A stretch of DNA of 64,000 nt from Molanna angustata (taxonomy: Eukaryota > Arthropoda > Insecta > Trichoptera > Molannidae): the NCBI GenBank assembly GCA_963576475.1, contig OY754982.1, positions 4,677,201 to 4,741,200 on the forward strand, given 5' to 3'. Of this stretch, positions 21,751 through 33,994 are shown piece by piece. The number at the start of each line of letters is the position of its first letter. The first letter of the stretch is position 1. A program made the translations under genes and the position numbers. The notes below the pieces were generated by a model. The model did not search any database. It had not been told where the DNA came from and saw only the letters and a program-made list of their open reading frames with translations.

Positions 21751-22720
21751 CCAACTGTCGATTTGTTCAGGAGAACTTTGTTCTCTTAACATATCGACAA
21801 TGTATCAAGCCAGGATACGCGAGAATTGTATGCAGAGGTCTACTTTTTTCACGGCTTTTCCAACTTTGAAGTCAAAAAACACCAACTTAGAGGCTTCGCA
21901 GCATATATGTTCCATACACGGATTCACTCAGAATTCGGAGTAGAACATTTCGTGTGTCTGTGTGTGTGTCTGTGTGTGTGTGTGTGTGTCTGTGTGTGTG
22001 TCCGTCCCCCCCTTATAACTTTTGATCCGCTCAATTTACAGAGCCCAAAATTTAAGAATATATAGACAGTTATAGGCCTACAAAACTTTTATACTCAGAA
22101 TTTTGAATTTTTGTTTCAGTCAGGGGTTATCAACTTTTGAATTTTGAATTTATTTTTCCATATATCTCAGAAACCATAAAAGCTAAAACACTGAAAATTG
22201 GTATAAGCATAGAAAAATACAAAATCTCAAATTAGTTTATTCAAAAAAATTCCAGAATTTCTCAAACATTTTTTATTAAGAAAAATATTTTTTTTATGAT
22301 AAATTTATGAGTTAAACTGCCTATATTTTAAATATCGAAAAAAGCCGAAACAGCCCAACTAGGTAATTTAATTTTCTATAAAAAATATCAACATGGTATT
22401 AGCACATCTCAAACTTTTTTTAACAATTTTTATAAAAATTGAATGTAGTGACGACATTGCTTCATACAATTTGTTGGGCAATCGCCTATACACAATATGT
22501 AAGAAGACTTAATAGTTTGATAGGTACTTAATCTCCAAACATACATACAGAACCATCAAGCTGTTTTCATATTTCGGGTAGGAAAACAGGACTGACCTCC
22601 ATACTGTCCTATCTTGACATACATACCAACATGTATTAAAATTTTCAATAATTTGGATTTATGGGTTTATAGTTTGATTCTTATTCTTCAACTATACATA
22701 CTATCGCTATCGACAGTTGG
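21751..22720 (+). mobile_element. Family C element, full-length copy
   Basis: Bounded by 'ccaactgtcgat' at 21751 and the inverted 'atcgacagttgg' ending at 22720, about 970 bp. It is non-coding, with a pyrimidine/purine (TG)n stretch at 21957-22003 ('gtgtgtctgtgtgtgtgtct') in the middle. A matching inverted copy is at 24550-25799, truncated copies at 17936-18290 and 50127-50683. It has short inverted ends and no transposase, so it is probably a non-autonomous DNA element. Similarity to the second copy continues about 25 bases past the right end, so that boundary is uncertain. Confidence 0.7.
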
Positions 22721-22802
22721 ATCTCATGTGTTACATGCAACTAGTTTATAATTAAATTTGCATCATGGTATAAAAAAACATTTAAATTGAATAGATAAAT
22801 TT

Positions 22803-23310
22803 TCATCAAAACAAAATTATTTTATTAGTATTGCTTCTTTCGGGCAACTAACAGATAGGTACTATGTCAAATATTAATTCAACACGCACCAAAAAAAATA
22901 TTTTATCAGTATTGATTCTTTCAGGCAACTAACTGGAAGGTACTATGTCAAATAGTAATTCAACACGCACCCAAAACTTAATTATTTTATTAGTATTGTT
23001 TCTTTTGGGCAACTAACAGATAGGTACTATGTCAAATATTAATTCAACATGCACCCAAAACAAAATTATTTTATTAGTATTACTTCTTTCGGGCAACTTA
23101 CAGGTAGGTACCTACTATGTCAAATATTAATTCAACATGCTCCAAAAAAAAAATTTATCAGTATTGCTTCTTTCGGGCAACTAACAGATAGGTACTATGT
23201 CAAATATTAATTCAACACGCACCCAAAACAAAATTATTTTATTAGTATTACTTCTTTCGGGCAATTTACAGGTACGTACTATGTAGGTAATAATTCAACA
23301 CGCACCCAAA
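22803..23310. repeat. Tandem array, about 83-bp unit, 6 copies
   Basis: 'gggcaactaacagataggta' followed by 'ctatgtcaaatattaattca' and 'acacgcaccc' recurs near 22842, 22923, 23008, 23091, 23175 and 23258. The right end runs into a SINE-3. The unit matches sequence flanking SINE-3 elsewhere, so it is probably an amplified SINE tail. Confidence 0.85.
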
Positions 23311-23456
23311 ACTAAATACCACATTCTGGAGACTTGTCAAGATATTTACAGTCTCACAGATCCAGACTAAAACACTATTAAAAACTTGATCTCCGCCGGG
23401 AATTGAACTCAATGGTCAGATATCTAACAAACTATGCCAAGAAGGCCGACAATATA
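23300..23456 (-). mobile_element. tRNA-derived SINE-3
   Basis: Antisense head at 23390-23456 (B box 'gccgggaattgaactcaa', eroded A box) with the body 'ccacattctggagacttg' and 'acagtctcacagatccagac'. The body is shared with 7280-7340. Confidence 0.65.
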
Positions 23457-24320
23457 CAATAGCTGCACCCTTCGCAGTTTACAACTTTTCGATTCAAATC
23501 AAAACACCACGTAACACTGTTATCCCATATTTCAAATTTCGCTTCAATTATTAATATTAGTATCCAAAAAGAAATCACATTAAGGTCTGATATATAATTA
23601 AATGTTCAGTTGGCTATGAAAATCTCGATATCTTTTTTTTTATAATGTCAAGATCTATCTATAGGCAAAGTTGGTACCTACCGCAACTTCTTCATACGTT
23701 CCTAAATTTCCTTATCCTACGCTCAATTTCATGCATCATGATATCACACGGCCACACCGCGTCACAAACCGATAAATCTTCAATCAAACCCCATCTCGGT
23801 GGCGAAAAGTCCAAAGCATCGAATCGTCAAGTATCTCAGAGCGATGGGACACATTGGGATGTTTCTACCAAGTGTCGCGATCCATAAAATCAGATTCATC
23901 GTCGAGCGTTTGATGAAGATTTAAGTATACGGAAATTCGGTCGCCCTTTCAATTTGCCACGGGCGCAATTTCGTCGTCGAGTCTCGTAATTGGAAAAATA
24001 ACTAAATTGAAAAATAAATATCGTGCACCTTGGCAAAACGTTTCATATATTCATTACAAAAAGTATAAAATCGATGAACCTTTCGATTCGAAACCAGTCA
24101 ATTTGGGGTTTTTAATTCTTACCTTCAAATGGGATACAAATTAGCCAATCGAAGTGTGTATAAAGTTGAGTGAGGTATTAAAAAGGTATCAAATATAAAA
24201 AAAAATACATGAAATAAAAATGAAAGCAAGCACGAAGTATCAATTTAGTAATGATTGAAATGCTGAATATGTCGTAAATATAAAAAGGCGGTCTTGAACT
24301 GGAATTTAAACAATGATCAT
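23457..24320. other. Non-repetitive island, no gene recognised
   Basis: 23680-24010 has more even base composition than its surroundings and no match elsewhere in the window. An 80-codon frame at 23645-23887 lacks recognisable domains. It could be unique or conserved non-coding DNA. Confidence 0.3.
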
Positions 24321-24322
24321 TC

Positions 24323-24490
24323 ATTCATATCATCACAGCGTATCCCATAATGTGGAGTAACCAGCTACAGGTATTTGGGTGTGAATTACGTTAAAAAAGG
24401 GAGCACGAAACATTATATATGCGTGAATACCCAGACATCAGTCTCGTCTCACCTAACGATGCAATATTCAGAACAAAAGCATTCTGAGTC
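24323..24490 (+). repeat. Dispersed repeat family A, partial
   Basis: Starts 'cattcatatcatcacagcgt' and ends after 'cagtctcgtctcaccta' and 'gatgcaatattcagaa'; the right half is missing. Confidence 0.75.
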
Positions 24491-24549
24491 TTGTTATTAT
24501 TATATGTAGGTACTTAGGAATATAACTAGTTGCATGTAACACATGAGAT

Positions 24550-25799
<1,250 letters not shown>

Positions 25800-26345
25800 A
25801 TTAGGGTCCTGCGTTCGCCAGAGTTACCAAATTATGGCAATCGATTGATTCAGCATAATTACTAAAGTTGAGACAAAGGAGAAAATTAAGATGAGATTTA
25901 AATAACTATGGATTATTTTTAGCCCTACAGTTCGTTGGAAGTATAAATATTAAATCCTAGATGTTCAGGTATGTTAGTTTATGGCTGTAACACATTAAAG
26001 TGTTGGTAATGTAATAATTAGATGTGGTGTAAATTCTGTAGAAACTGCCGGGGACGACATACTTCCATCTGTTCTCCCCAGGTGCAGTAAACTTCTTCTT
26101 CTTCCATTTCAACCATTCCCCGGTATTGAGTAGTTAGTTAGTACCTTTCCCCAGTCCACTGTGATGCTAATTCCCCAACAATGCACCAGAGGGCACTAAC
26201 TGAACCGGCTCTATCGTAAATCTTACCCACCCACCCCATGTGCCTCTGCGTTCTGCAGTATTACCATGGTCCCTAGTCGGAGCCAGACAGCCTCTTTTCT
26301 ACTGAGGGAACGAGAAAGCCTTCCCAAAACGCACCCGCACACTTG
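25800..26345. other. Unassigned, GC-richer patch at 26040-26345
   Basis: 'cttcttcttcttcc' at 26095 could be the antisense (GAA)n end of a retroelement, with the GC-richer block to 26345 as its body on the minus strand. No RT-tail motif could be read, so this is only a guess. Confidence 0.25.
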
Positions 26346-28790
26346 AAGCACAAAGGCATCTAAATAATATTGTTGCTATGTTAAACAAAAGAAAAAAAAC
26401 GTGATAATTAGTTAATATTATTATTTTTTCTTTTTAATGAACTTAATGGCATTTGTATGGGATGCTTTTTTTTCTCTTTGTAATCTGCACTTCTATATGC
26501 CTACTGGTATTCATTTATTATTTCATGTGTTTCCCTTATTAATTTTTTATGAATGTTTATATATATTTATAATCTATTTAGGCATATTTGTATAATTTTA
26601 TACATGTATATTTTAGCACATTTTTTTGTTAGCACATGTTTTGACTCATGGCTTTTTTTCTAGTGAATTTATGCTTATTTTTTAATAATATAATAAACGC
26701 TTTTTCTTTTTCGTTTGATTCTTTTGCATTGTTGTATTTTTTATTTTATTTATTTTCTAGAATACAACATTAGACAAGAAAAAAATATACAAAAATACAA
26801 TGATATTTTTTACATTGCCAATTATAGTATTCTAAAATGTATGTATTACGAGATGTTAACAATTTTGAAAACATTTTAACAATTTTGAAAACATGCTGGG
26901 AACGGAGAAAGGTAGGGAGCGGAGGTAAAGCATCGACCACTGGAAACTCATATTACAATTCACACCCCACGTGTCTCAATGTACGAATAATACTGAAATA
27001 AATTAAATTGAATTAAATTAATGGGGTACAATTAAAAAGGTAAAGAGATGCGCACAATAAAACAAAGCACAGATTAAATATCCTACATTTTGTTTTAATA
27101 GATATAAACCCGAAGCAAACATATCCAACTCCGGATCACTCAAACAATTTCGGTTGTACCCGGTACAAGCTCTCTTATTGTATGAATTTAGAATATAGTT
27201 TGTTATAGCAATATAAAAGAGAGAATGCCTTCTATTTCTTTTGGATTTGTCATATTTAATACGCTGTTCTTTGAATTGTAAGTTTTTGTAGTGAATTAAA
27301 ATTGTTTGATAGTTTCTTTGTGCTTTTGTTTACGTATAGTTTAAATTTTTTGCATTATTTCTTCTTATAAAATATATATTTTTTTAAATGTGATAGGTCT
27401 ATACGTATTTCATTATTTCTAGTATTTTTTTATATATTTATCATGTTTTAATTTTGTTTTTCTTTCTTTATTTTTTTCTTTTATACATTTTTCATCTGCA
27501 TTTTTTGTTACTAGCCCCCTGACTAGGCACAGCCTGTGCTAAGGTGAGCTAGTTTTATGTTATTGTCTATGATGTTGTACGTATTAATGCATTTTACATT
27601 TTATTTTTTTGCATTTTATTTGGCAGAATTAGTAATCAGTAATCCTTCAGGATTTTTTTCATCTATTTCATAAACCCATCTTATTATTAGTTTTTTAAAT
27701 TCGTATTTCTGATGTTTTTAATATTTGATGGTAAACAATCGAAAAGTTTTCTTGAAAAATATCGTACGCAAAGTTGTCCAAAAGATGTTTTAATATTTGT
27801 TATATTTAAGGTATTTGTTGTACTTAATCTAGTGTGTTTATATTGTAGTGTGTTTATATTGTTGTGAGTTAGTAGGTATATCCTTTTTGAGCTTGTAAAA
27901 TAGTAGATTTTACAAGCTCAAAAAGAATATAGCATATATTTTTGTAAGTGTTGTAACTTTGAATATAGTAAAAATCATTAGGCTGCTAAGCCGTAATCTA
28001 TAATAAATAAATAAATTAATTAATTAAATAAATAAAGTATGAAAAATGTCCTTGAAACAAGAAAATAAATAAATATTATGCTATATGTGAACAAAATACG
28101 TCGAGGCGAGATACAAAACCATTAATGACTACTAAATCCGGCTGCCGCTCTTCCACGGACACATCCAATATTAATTTACTTGTGTACTTTAAAACAAAAA
28201 AAAAATGTGTATGTCTTGATTTTCGGAAGGCTGTAACGTGGAAATTCCGCGGGCAGGAAATTGTTTTTGAAAACCTTTTAAAACCGTTTTGCCTAAAATA
28301 ACGGATTTGGCGTGTTGTGTATCTGAGATACCCACCTACCTCCTACCAACCACCAATGTATCCACGCCCAAGATATTGTGTAGCTTTAATTAAAAACGAA
28401 AGAAAGATACAAAACGAGAGGGTGGGAGAGAGAAAACTATAATAGGGCCCAGCGTCAAATTACAATGTTTACACGAGAAAAAGAAAGAGCCCTCTGTGGA
28501 AATTTTAAGAAAACATTTTTACGAGAGGAAAGAAAAAAATGGTAAAAAATCAGGTTTTAAAATATAAACGAAAAATCTAAGTGTACTCAAATTGAATATA
28601 CACGTCTCTTAAGGACGCTAATACGGTTGAGTTGACTTTTATTCGAGAGATTTTTTTTTCTTTTAAATTAAAAATTTATGGAATAAATGCGCCGGCCGCT
28701 GTCTAACGGCCAATAAAGTAGTCATGTAATTCATATTATTTATTTTTTTAGTTTCTAGTACACACCATAATAATATGAAGCTTACACCTT
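26346..28790. other. AT-rich region with probable retroelement UTR debris
   Basis: Long T-rich stretches. 27510-27550 ('ctgactaggcacagcctgtg') and 62790-62830 look like retroelement 3' UTR pieces. The stretch 28080-28730 is more even in composition and non-repetitive. No ORF was recognised. Confidence 0.3.
27883..27925. repeat. Perfect 19-bp stem hairpin
   Basis: 'ctttttgagcttgtaaaat', a 5-base loop, then its exact complement. It may be the inner part of a decayed fold-back element. Confidence 0.85.
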
Positions 28791-28874
28791 GATCGTTCGT
28801 TCATCCATTAATACAGGCACGGCATATTATCCTACTGTGTGTGGTAAACAGCAACAGGAGTGCAATACCTTATA

Positions 28875-29790
28875 AAGGTTGTCTCAATAAGAGTGCACTA
28901 TTTAATTTCAAAACAAAATAACGTAATCATTGAGTAAGTTGTGATATTTTTATTGCATTGTTAAGAAGACATGTTCCCATCAACTATGTTATAAAATATC
29001 CAGCAAATGGCCCCCGCTGCTCTGATGACAGGCTTTTACTCTTTTCATGAAATTTTCGATGACTTTTTGACAAAGATGAGGCTGTATCTCACCGATGACG
29101 GGTTGGATCTCGGCCTTGACCTCAGCAGTTGTTTCTTGTTTATTTGCATAAACACAGGATCAAACAAAACTCCATAGAAAGAAATCACACGGCGTTAAAT
29201 CGCATGATCGTCGAGGCCAGTTGACATCAGAATTTCGTGAGATGATTTGGTCTGGAAATCGTTGCTGCAATAAATCGATTGTTACATGCGCGGTGTGGCA
29301 GGTGGCGCCGTCTTGCTGAAACCACATGTCGTCCAGGTTCATGCCGTCCAGTTGAGATCACAAGAATACCGTTATAATTTTCCTGTAAAGAATTCCGTTC
29401 ACAGTCACTGCAATTCCGACCTCATTTTCAAAAATGTAAGGCCCATACACCCCGCCTGACCTAAATACGCACCAGACAGTAACTAGTTGTGGATGCATTT
29501 GTTTCTCCTGGATCGCGTGAGAATTATTTGAGTCCCAAATTTGACAGTTTTATTTATTCACGAAGCCATTCAGATGGAAATGCTCTTCATCAGTTAAGAA
29601 TTTTTTTTTCGAAAAATCGCTCCATTTTTGTAATGGTTTTTTCCAATTTTAACGCGTTTTTCTTGTGTAGCGCTCCATTTTTAAAAATCGGAACAATCAT
29701 AGGTGACAGGTATCAAATCTCAGAGTTGTAACTTGCACCATAAAAAAATGACACAAAATATAAATAGTGCACTCTTATTGAGACACCCTT
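28875..29790 (-). mobile_element. Tc1/mariner-superfamily element
   Basis: Inverted ends of about 30 bp: 'aaggttgtctcaataagag' on the left and the complement of 'aagggtgtctcaataagag' on the right, continuing through 'tgcactattta'. They are flanked by TA (28873-28874 and 29791-29792). It is 916 bp long and contains a degenerate transposase on the minus strand. Full-length relatives are usually longer, so an N-terminal deletion is likely. Confidence 0.85.
28989..29700 (-). pseudogene. Degenerate mariner-like transposase
   Basis: The minus strand reads, with frameshifts and stops: FFEKKFLTDEEHFHLNGFVN (first catalytic Asp in TDE.HF), PQLVTVWCVFRSGGVYGPY, then an open stretch at 29342-29160 with MWFQQDGATCHTAHVTIDLL (second Asp, QQDGA) and WPRRSCDLTPCDFFLWSFV (third acidic position, SCDLTP.DFFLW). 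It ends with VIENFMKRVKACHQSSGGHL and a stop at 28989-28991. This is the DDE/D core of the IS630-Tc1-mariner superfamily. At least two internal stops make it inactive. The N-terminal HTH region is missing. Confidence 0.85.
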
Positions 29791-29910
29791 TATAAGGAAG
29801 GACAACACACGCGTGTAACCACACACACACTAGTCTCCCACCCGCCTAAAATAGCAACATTCATAAAGGGTGGTGAAATTCATTGTTCAATTATGAGAGA
29901 TGTTATTTTG

Positions 29911-30254
29911 CCTGTTTATTTATTTATTTAAGTGACTAATACAGTCATATAAAATATACCAAAAAAACATACACTATGAAATAAACAGAAAACAGACCAG
30001 TAGCATTTGTCCACACATGATGATCATTAAACAATCACATTACTACAAAAAATATAAATTAAAATTATTGTATGTGTGCTTGTGACGGGAAGGAAAGAAG
30101 AAAAAAAGGTCGTAGGATTAAATTTGTTACCACTATGACATAAGATAAAAACAAAAAAAAAATAAAATAGGTACCTACACAAATTAAAAATATTAACAAT
30201 ACACAAGTTTACGCCGCTGTGCATCTATATATAGTTTTTGTAGTAGTTATTAGT
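29911..30254 (-). mobile_element. Probable retro-insert in family A
   Basis: It starts with 'tttatttatttatttaag', which reads as an A-rich tail on the minus strand, and interrupts family A. The body is AT-rich without a recognisable ORF. The element type is uncertain. Confidence 0.35.
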
Positions 30255-30295
30255 GTGGTATTTTTGATTACCTGGGGGTAGTCAAAAATACTCGT

Positions 30296-30455
30296 CCCGT
30301 CAAACGGTAAAATCAAAACCCTCATGATTACCCATATCATGGACATAATTACCTTATGGACTTGTATAACATCTTAATATGTCATAGAACTCCATATGAT
30401 AATTATATCCTTGATTTGGGTAATCATGAGGGTTCTGATTTCACTATTTGACGGG
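30296..30455. mobile_element. Fold-back hairpin 1
   Basis: Left arm 'cccgtcaaacggtaaaatca' with 'ccctcatgattaccc' pairs with right arm 'gggtaatcatgagggttctg' and 'tgacggg'. About 70-bp arms, small centre, non-coding. Confidence 0.8.
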
Positions 30456-30460
30456 GGCAG

Positions 30461-30624
30461 GTCTGATCAACCGGCGGAATCAAATCAATCCATGGTTACC
30501 CATATCATGGATATAATTATCATATCGAGTTCTATAACATCTTAAGATATTATAGAACACCATAACATAATTATATCCAATATGGGTAAACTTGGATGGT
30601 TTTGATTCCGCCGGTTGATCAGAC
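30461..30624. mobile_element. Fold-back hairpin 2
   Basis: Left arm 'gtctgatcaaccggcggaat' and right arm 'attccgccggttgatcagac' are exact complements at the ends. The interior 'tacccatatcatggatataa' resembles hairpin 1, so the two are related tandem copies. Outer bases 'gggggca' and 'tgccccc' extend the pairing. Confidence 0.85.
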
Positions 30625-31164
30625 TTGCCCCCTAGACCTAGCCCCTGGCTACCACCGAAAACGATAATAATAGAAAAGAGTGGAAGCACTATTCTAAGCA
30701 GGTGCCTCACAACTTCAATATGTATTTAAATTGAAAAAGTAAAAATTGTATGTTATTATGATTTCCATATTCCGTTACCTATATATAACGAAAAGATGAT
30801 ACATAGATACTTGTGATTGATAAATACTTTTTCATTATTCAACAAATTTTGATTCAAATTTATTTAATCAGATACACGTGTCAAAATAACGTCCATAAAA
30901 TAATATAATAAAGTAATTTAAAAACGAATCAAAATATAATCTAAATTACCAAAAAAATTGAAAAGGATAAGGATTATATTTCCAATATTGCCAAAAAAAA
31001 ATGTAAGTAGGTGTCTACTTGAAAATATTGATGAATCCTTCAAGGAATTCGCCATGGAAATAATGTACTTATTTTATTATTTCTGGTATATTATTTAAAT
31101 CAACATAAGGATTAAATAATTAATCGATTACATAATGTATGTATACCTACGGTTCATTTACAAT

Positions 31165-32180
31165 CCTTCTTCTTCTTTCGTGTCAGCAACGCATTCAAAT
31201 AATTTTCTGCCAGTGCCTAGCAACGACAATAACACAATCATTGCCCACCATAAGATCGTGCATGGTGCAGTTGACTGGACTTGAGGGGCAGCTGCACAGA
31301 TTAGCGGTGGTCTGCTGCTCTCCACAGTCACATGTCGTTGGTAATCCCTGTTGCAGGAAGCCCCATGTAGACAGGTTATCCAACGTTCTCCCAACGCCCG
31401 TCCTCAGTCTTTTTAGTGACTTCCACGTACGCCACTCCGCGTTGTGGCCCGGGGGAAGACTCCTTAGGGCGGACGAAGTTATCGGGGGCTTCTTGCTGCC
31501 ATAGACGGAGCCTTTCCTGCTCAGGGTGAGATGGAAGTGGCTGCGTTGATGTCAGGAAACTTTTGCGTGATCTTAGTATTATGTCAGGGGGGGGGGGCGT
31601 GGTCATACAGAGAGTGAGTAGAAAAGGTTTCTGCTTTGTGCATTTCCGTCCGGCATATAGCATTGCGCCTTATGTGTGGTGGAGCGATACCCGCAAGAGG
31701 ATACAGTTTCTTGACTGCAGTGGGCTTAAGGCATCCTGTGATGATTCGGCAGGTATCATTTAAAGCAGTGTCAACATGTTTGCAGTGGGCAGAACGTCCC
31801 CAGACTGGAGCCGCATACTCCCCAGTGGAAAAACAAAGCGCCATGGCTGAGGTGCGGAGCAGTGATGGTTGGGCCCCCCAGTGGGTGTTGGTTATGCGTA
31901 TGAGGTTATTACGTGTTGATACCTTTTGCTTTGTATTAATGCAATGCTTTTTGAAAGTCAGTGTACGGTCCAAAGTTACGCCAAGATACTTGGGTGTGTC
32001 ACATTGTTCTATGGTCTTATTTTCCCACTTTAAATTAAGTTTTCTGCCCGCATATAATACAATCCTAAACGAGTGGGTTGTAGCCAACACTAAACTCTCC
32101 ACGCCATAGTAAGTGTTATTTTTTTTTTTGTTTCTTGAAAGGTTGACAATCTCAAAATGTATTTTAATGAAGAACATTTA
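31165..32180 (-). pseudogene. Non-LTR retrotransposon reverse-transcriptase C-terminal part
   Basis: The longest open piece (32177-31584, minus) contains EQCDTPKYLGVTLDRTLTFK, NNLIRITNTHWGAQPSLLRT, EYAAPVWGRSAHCKHVDTAL, NDTCRIITGCLKPTAVKKLY and LAGIAPPHIRR. These are the RT thumb/connection motifs of Jockey-like elements. Downstream, in other frames, LPSHPEQERLRLWQQEAPDN and TCDCGEQQTTANLCSCPS form the C-terminal knuckle, ending at an antisense (GAA)n near 31168. At least two frameshifts. It is 5'-truncated: fingers, palm, endonuclease and ORF1 are missing. Confidence 0.85.
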
Positions 32181-32224
32181 TATTAGATTCTTAAACAAAT
32201 ATAGGATTCCCAGAGGAAAAAAGT

Positions 32225-32960
32225 TTTCACAATACACCAAACACACAAAAACATTGTCATGAAACTTGTAGTATGTACTTTCTACATGATACCTGTTGAG
32301 AAATTTTAAGTATAATTACATTAATAGCTAGATGAGCACGTATGAGACAGTGTATCATTGTTGATAAGGCGATGTATATGTGTCAAGATAGATAGATACA
32401 GAAGCTATTTTATTTCTGTTATATACATTTTTCATACAAATATAAAATTTATTTCACATTGATATGGCAGACCATAGATTTTTTCTTTAAATTTTTGACA
32501 ATCCTTGAATGCATTTTTGATGAGTGTACTTTTATTGTATCAAAATTTAAAACATTATTAAAATACCTCGATTTTCCAGACCGTGAGAGCATTTTGAAAA
32601 TTTAGACAGATGAAATCATAAAGAAGAAATTGATGGGTATCTATGGAAAACTAATCAGCTCTAAGTTTATGGACTTTACATATATGATATCAATATTATG
32701 AAGTCAATCGGACTTATAGTTTGGGCTGTAGAGATGATACAAAAAAGGTAAACCGTACGCCATACATACAAACACATCACAACGAAACTCATAGTGTTCA
32801 CTCTCTACAAGATACCCGTTGAGAAATTGATGTAAAAAATATGCTTAAAAACTGTGAAATCATGACTCTCCACTATTCCATAATATGGAGAGTAAAAATC
32901 TATCGCAACTGAATTGCTTCTATTCAGTCTGTTTCCAGTCATAATTCTCCTTTCGATGTC
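32225..32960. repeat. Family D repeat with internal duplication
   Basis: 'ctacatgatacctgttgaga' near 32282 and 'ctacaagatacccgttgaga' near 32806 mark an internal direct duplication. 'atatggagagtaaaaatct' near 32890 matches 'gtgaggagtaaaaatct' at 62535. Non-coding and diverged. Confidence 0.45.
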
Positions 32961-33140
32961 CTTACATATTACGTACATTCTTTAAATAAAGCTAAACAAT
33001 ATAAAACCCATTTTCAAAATAAGGAAATTACATTTCAATTTGCAGGAAAACGAGGCTGTATTCTTTCGTCAGTTTCAATTTCTGTTGCAGTGCGTAATGG
33101 ACGAGTTAACGGCGTAATAAACGTTAATTAATTCATTTGA

Positions 33141-33425
33141 TTATCTTCCTGGGGTTATATTTGTACCATTGAATGTGGAGCAGAGGGCCATTGTTGGCCA
33201 TCAAAGAGTGGAATAGAATCAAAAAGTGGCAGCCAACAGTATTCAGTGGAAACTATGTTCCCACCAAATGCAATGACAGCAGTAATTTGCCCGTGCAACG
33301 GAATTCTTGAAAGCAAAATGTACCCATCAGAAAAGGATTTGGTTTCATTTGATAAGGACAGCGTTGAGATCGTAGAACTCGATAGCTTTAACGACGTTTT
33401 ACAAAAGAAATATTATTTCTTTTAA
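33141..33425 (+). CDS. Unrecognised 94-codon open frame, no start
   Basis: Open from the codon after a stop at 33138-33140 to a stop at 33423-33425. It reads YICTIECGAEGHCWPSKSGI near its start and YPSEKDLVSFDKDSVEIVEL near its end. Composition is mixed and not repeat-like, in a GC-richer island. No domain recognised, no splice acceptor verified. It may be a chance frame. A shorter frame, ENEAVFFRQFQFLLQCVMDE, just upstream follows an AG acceptor-like site at 33045. Confidence 0.15.
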   Translation, partial: LSSWGYICTIECGAEGHCWPSKSGIESKSGSQQYSVETMFPPNAMTAVICPCNGILESKMYPSEKDLVSFDKDSVEIVELDSFNDVLQKKYYFF

Positions 33426-33550
33426 TCGTAACAAATACATAAATAAATAAATTATTATCTTTATACTTTGCTGCTATTGCTTTGTGGCACATTTTAACTA
33501 ATATAATTAAATAAAATCTCTTAGTTTTTAACCACGTTGAGTATATTTAT

Positions 33551-33597
33551 ATGTCAACTAGTTTCGGAGACGTAACCGCTCCTTCGTCCGGACAAAC
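33551..33597 (-). ncRNA. Hammerhead-like motif, left arm
   Basis: Minus strand: 'tttgtccggacgaaggag', loop, 'ctccgaaactagttgacat'. Helix I 'tgtc'/'gaca', helix II 'ggag'/'ctcc', GAAAC box present, helix III 'actagt' palindromic. The CUGANGA box has one change (CGGACGA), which would be expected to weaken catalysis. Confidence 0.45.
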
Positions 33598-33648
33598 TTA
33601 TACTAAACTTAGATACTATGTACATAATGTGACCCGTGTGTCTAAATT

Positions 33649-33990
33649 ATGTATCGGAAAGTTGAAAATAATCATTCCTTCAATACTCAAACAGGCTATA
33701 AAATCTTGCACATAAATAAAGAGGGCTTAAGATTAGATAACCTAGAGGCATTAGAGATAAAAAAAGCCTTAAATACAAAACAAAAAATAATTAATAATCA
33801 AGTACATTTAAACAATACTCCATTATTTAATATTTTTCCTTTGACAACCTCTGCTTTCAATAATGTTAGCTCCGCCCATCAACTTTCCGATACAAAATTT
33901 AGTCACACGGGTCACATTATGTACATAGTATCTAAGTTTAGTATAAGTTTGTCCGGACGAAGGAGCGGTTACGTCTCCGAAACTAGTTGA
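33649..33990 (+). pseudogene. Penelope-like GIY-YIG C-terminal fragment running into the right arm
   Basis: The frame of 113 codons starts YRKVENNHSFNTQTGYKILH, then KEGLRLDNLEALEIKKALNT and INNQVHLNNTPLFNIFPL, and then translates the right inverted arm to a stop at about 33990. The H.F......KIL........R...E...I.......IN.......L.....PL layout resembles the region after the GIY-YIG nuclease core in Penelope-like proteins. The catalytic GIY-YIG motif itself is absent. The last 30 residues are arm sequence. Confidence 0.5.
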
Positions 33991-33994
33991 CATA
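33947..33994 (+). ncRNA. Hammerhead-like motif, right arm
   Basis: The inverted twin of 33551-33597 with the same core: 'tgtccggacgaaggag', loop, 'ctccgaaactagttgaca'. The same CGGACGA variant is in both arms. Confidence 0.45.

Larger units (their letters stand above)
28795..30715 (+). repeat. Family A repeat broken by three insertions
   Basis: Pieces of one family A copy lie at about 28795-28874, 29791-29910, 30255-30272 and 30646-30715, in order and orientation. Between them are a mariner-like element (28875-29790), an AT-rich insert (29911-30254) and a hairpin pair (30273-30645). The pieces join end to end against the intact copy at 53287-53575. Confidence 0.75.

Noticed and set aside
22803..23310. 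CRISPR-like array
   Set aside because: Whole units repeat with no unique spacers, and the context is eukaryotic; it is an ordinary tandem array.
29489..29731. 80-codon plus-strand frame
   Set aside because: Lies antisense to the mariner-like transposase pseudogene, whose residues are recognisable on the minus strand.
31139..32109. Plus-strand frames of 121 and 157 codons
   Set aside because: Shadows of the minus-strand reverse-transcriptase pseudogene, whose motifs are clear.
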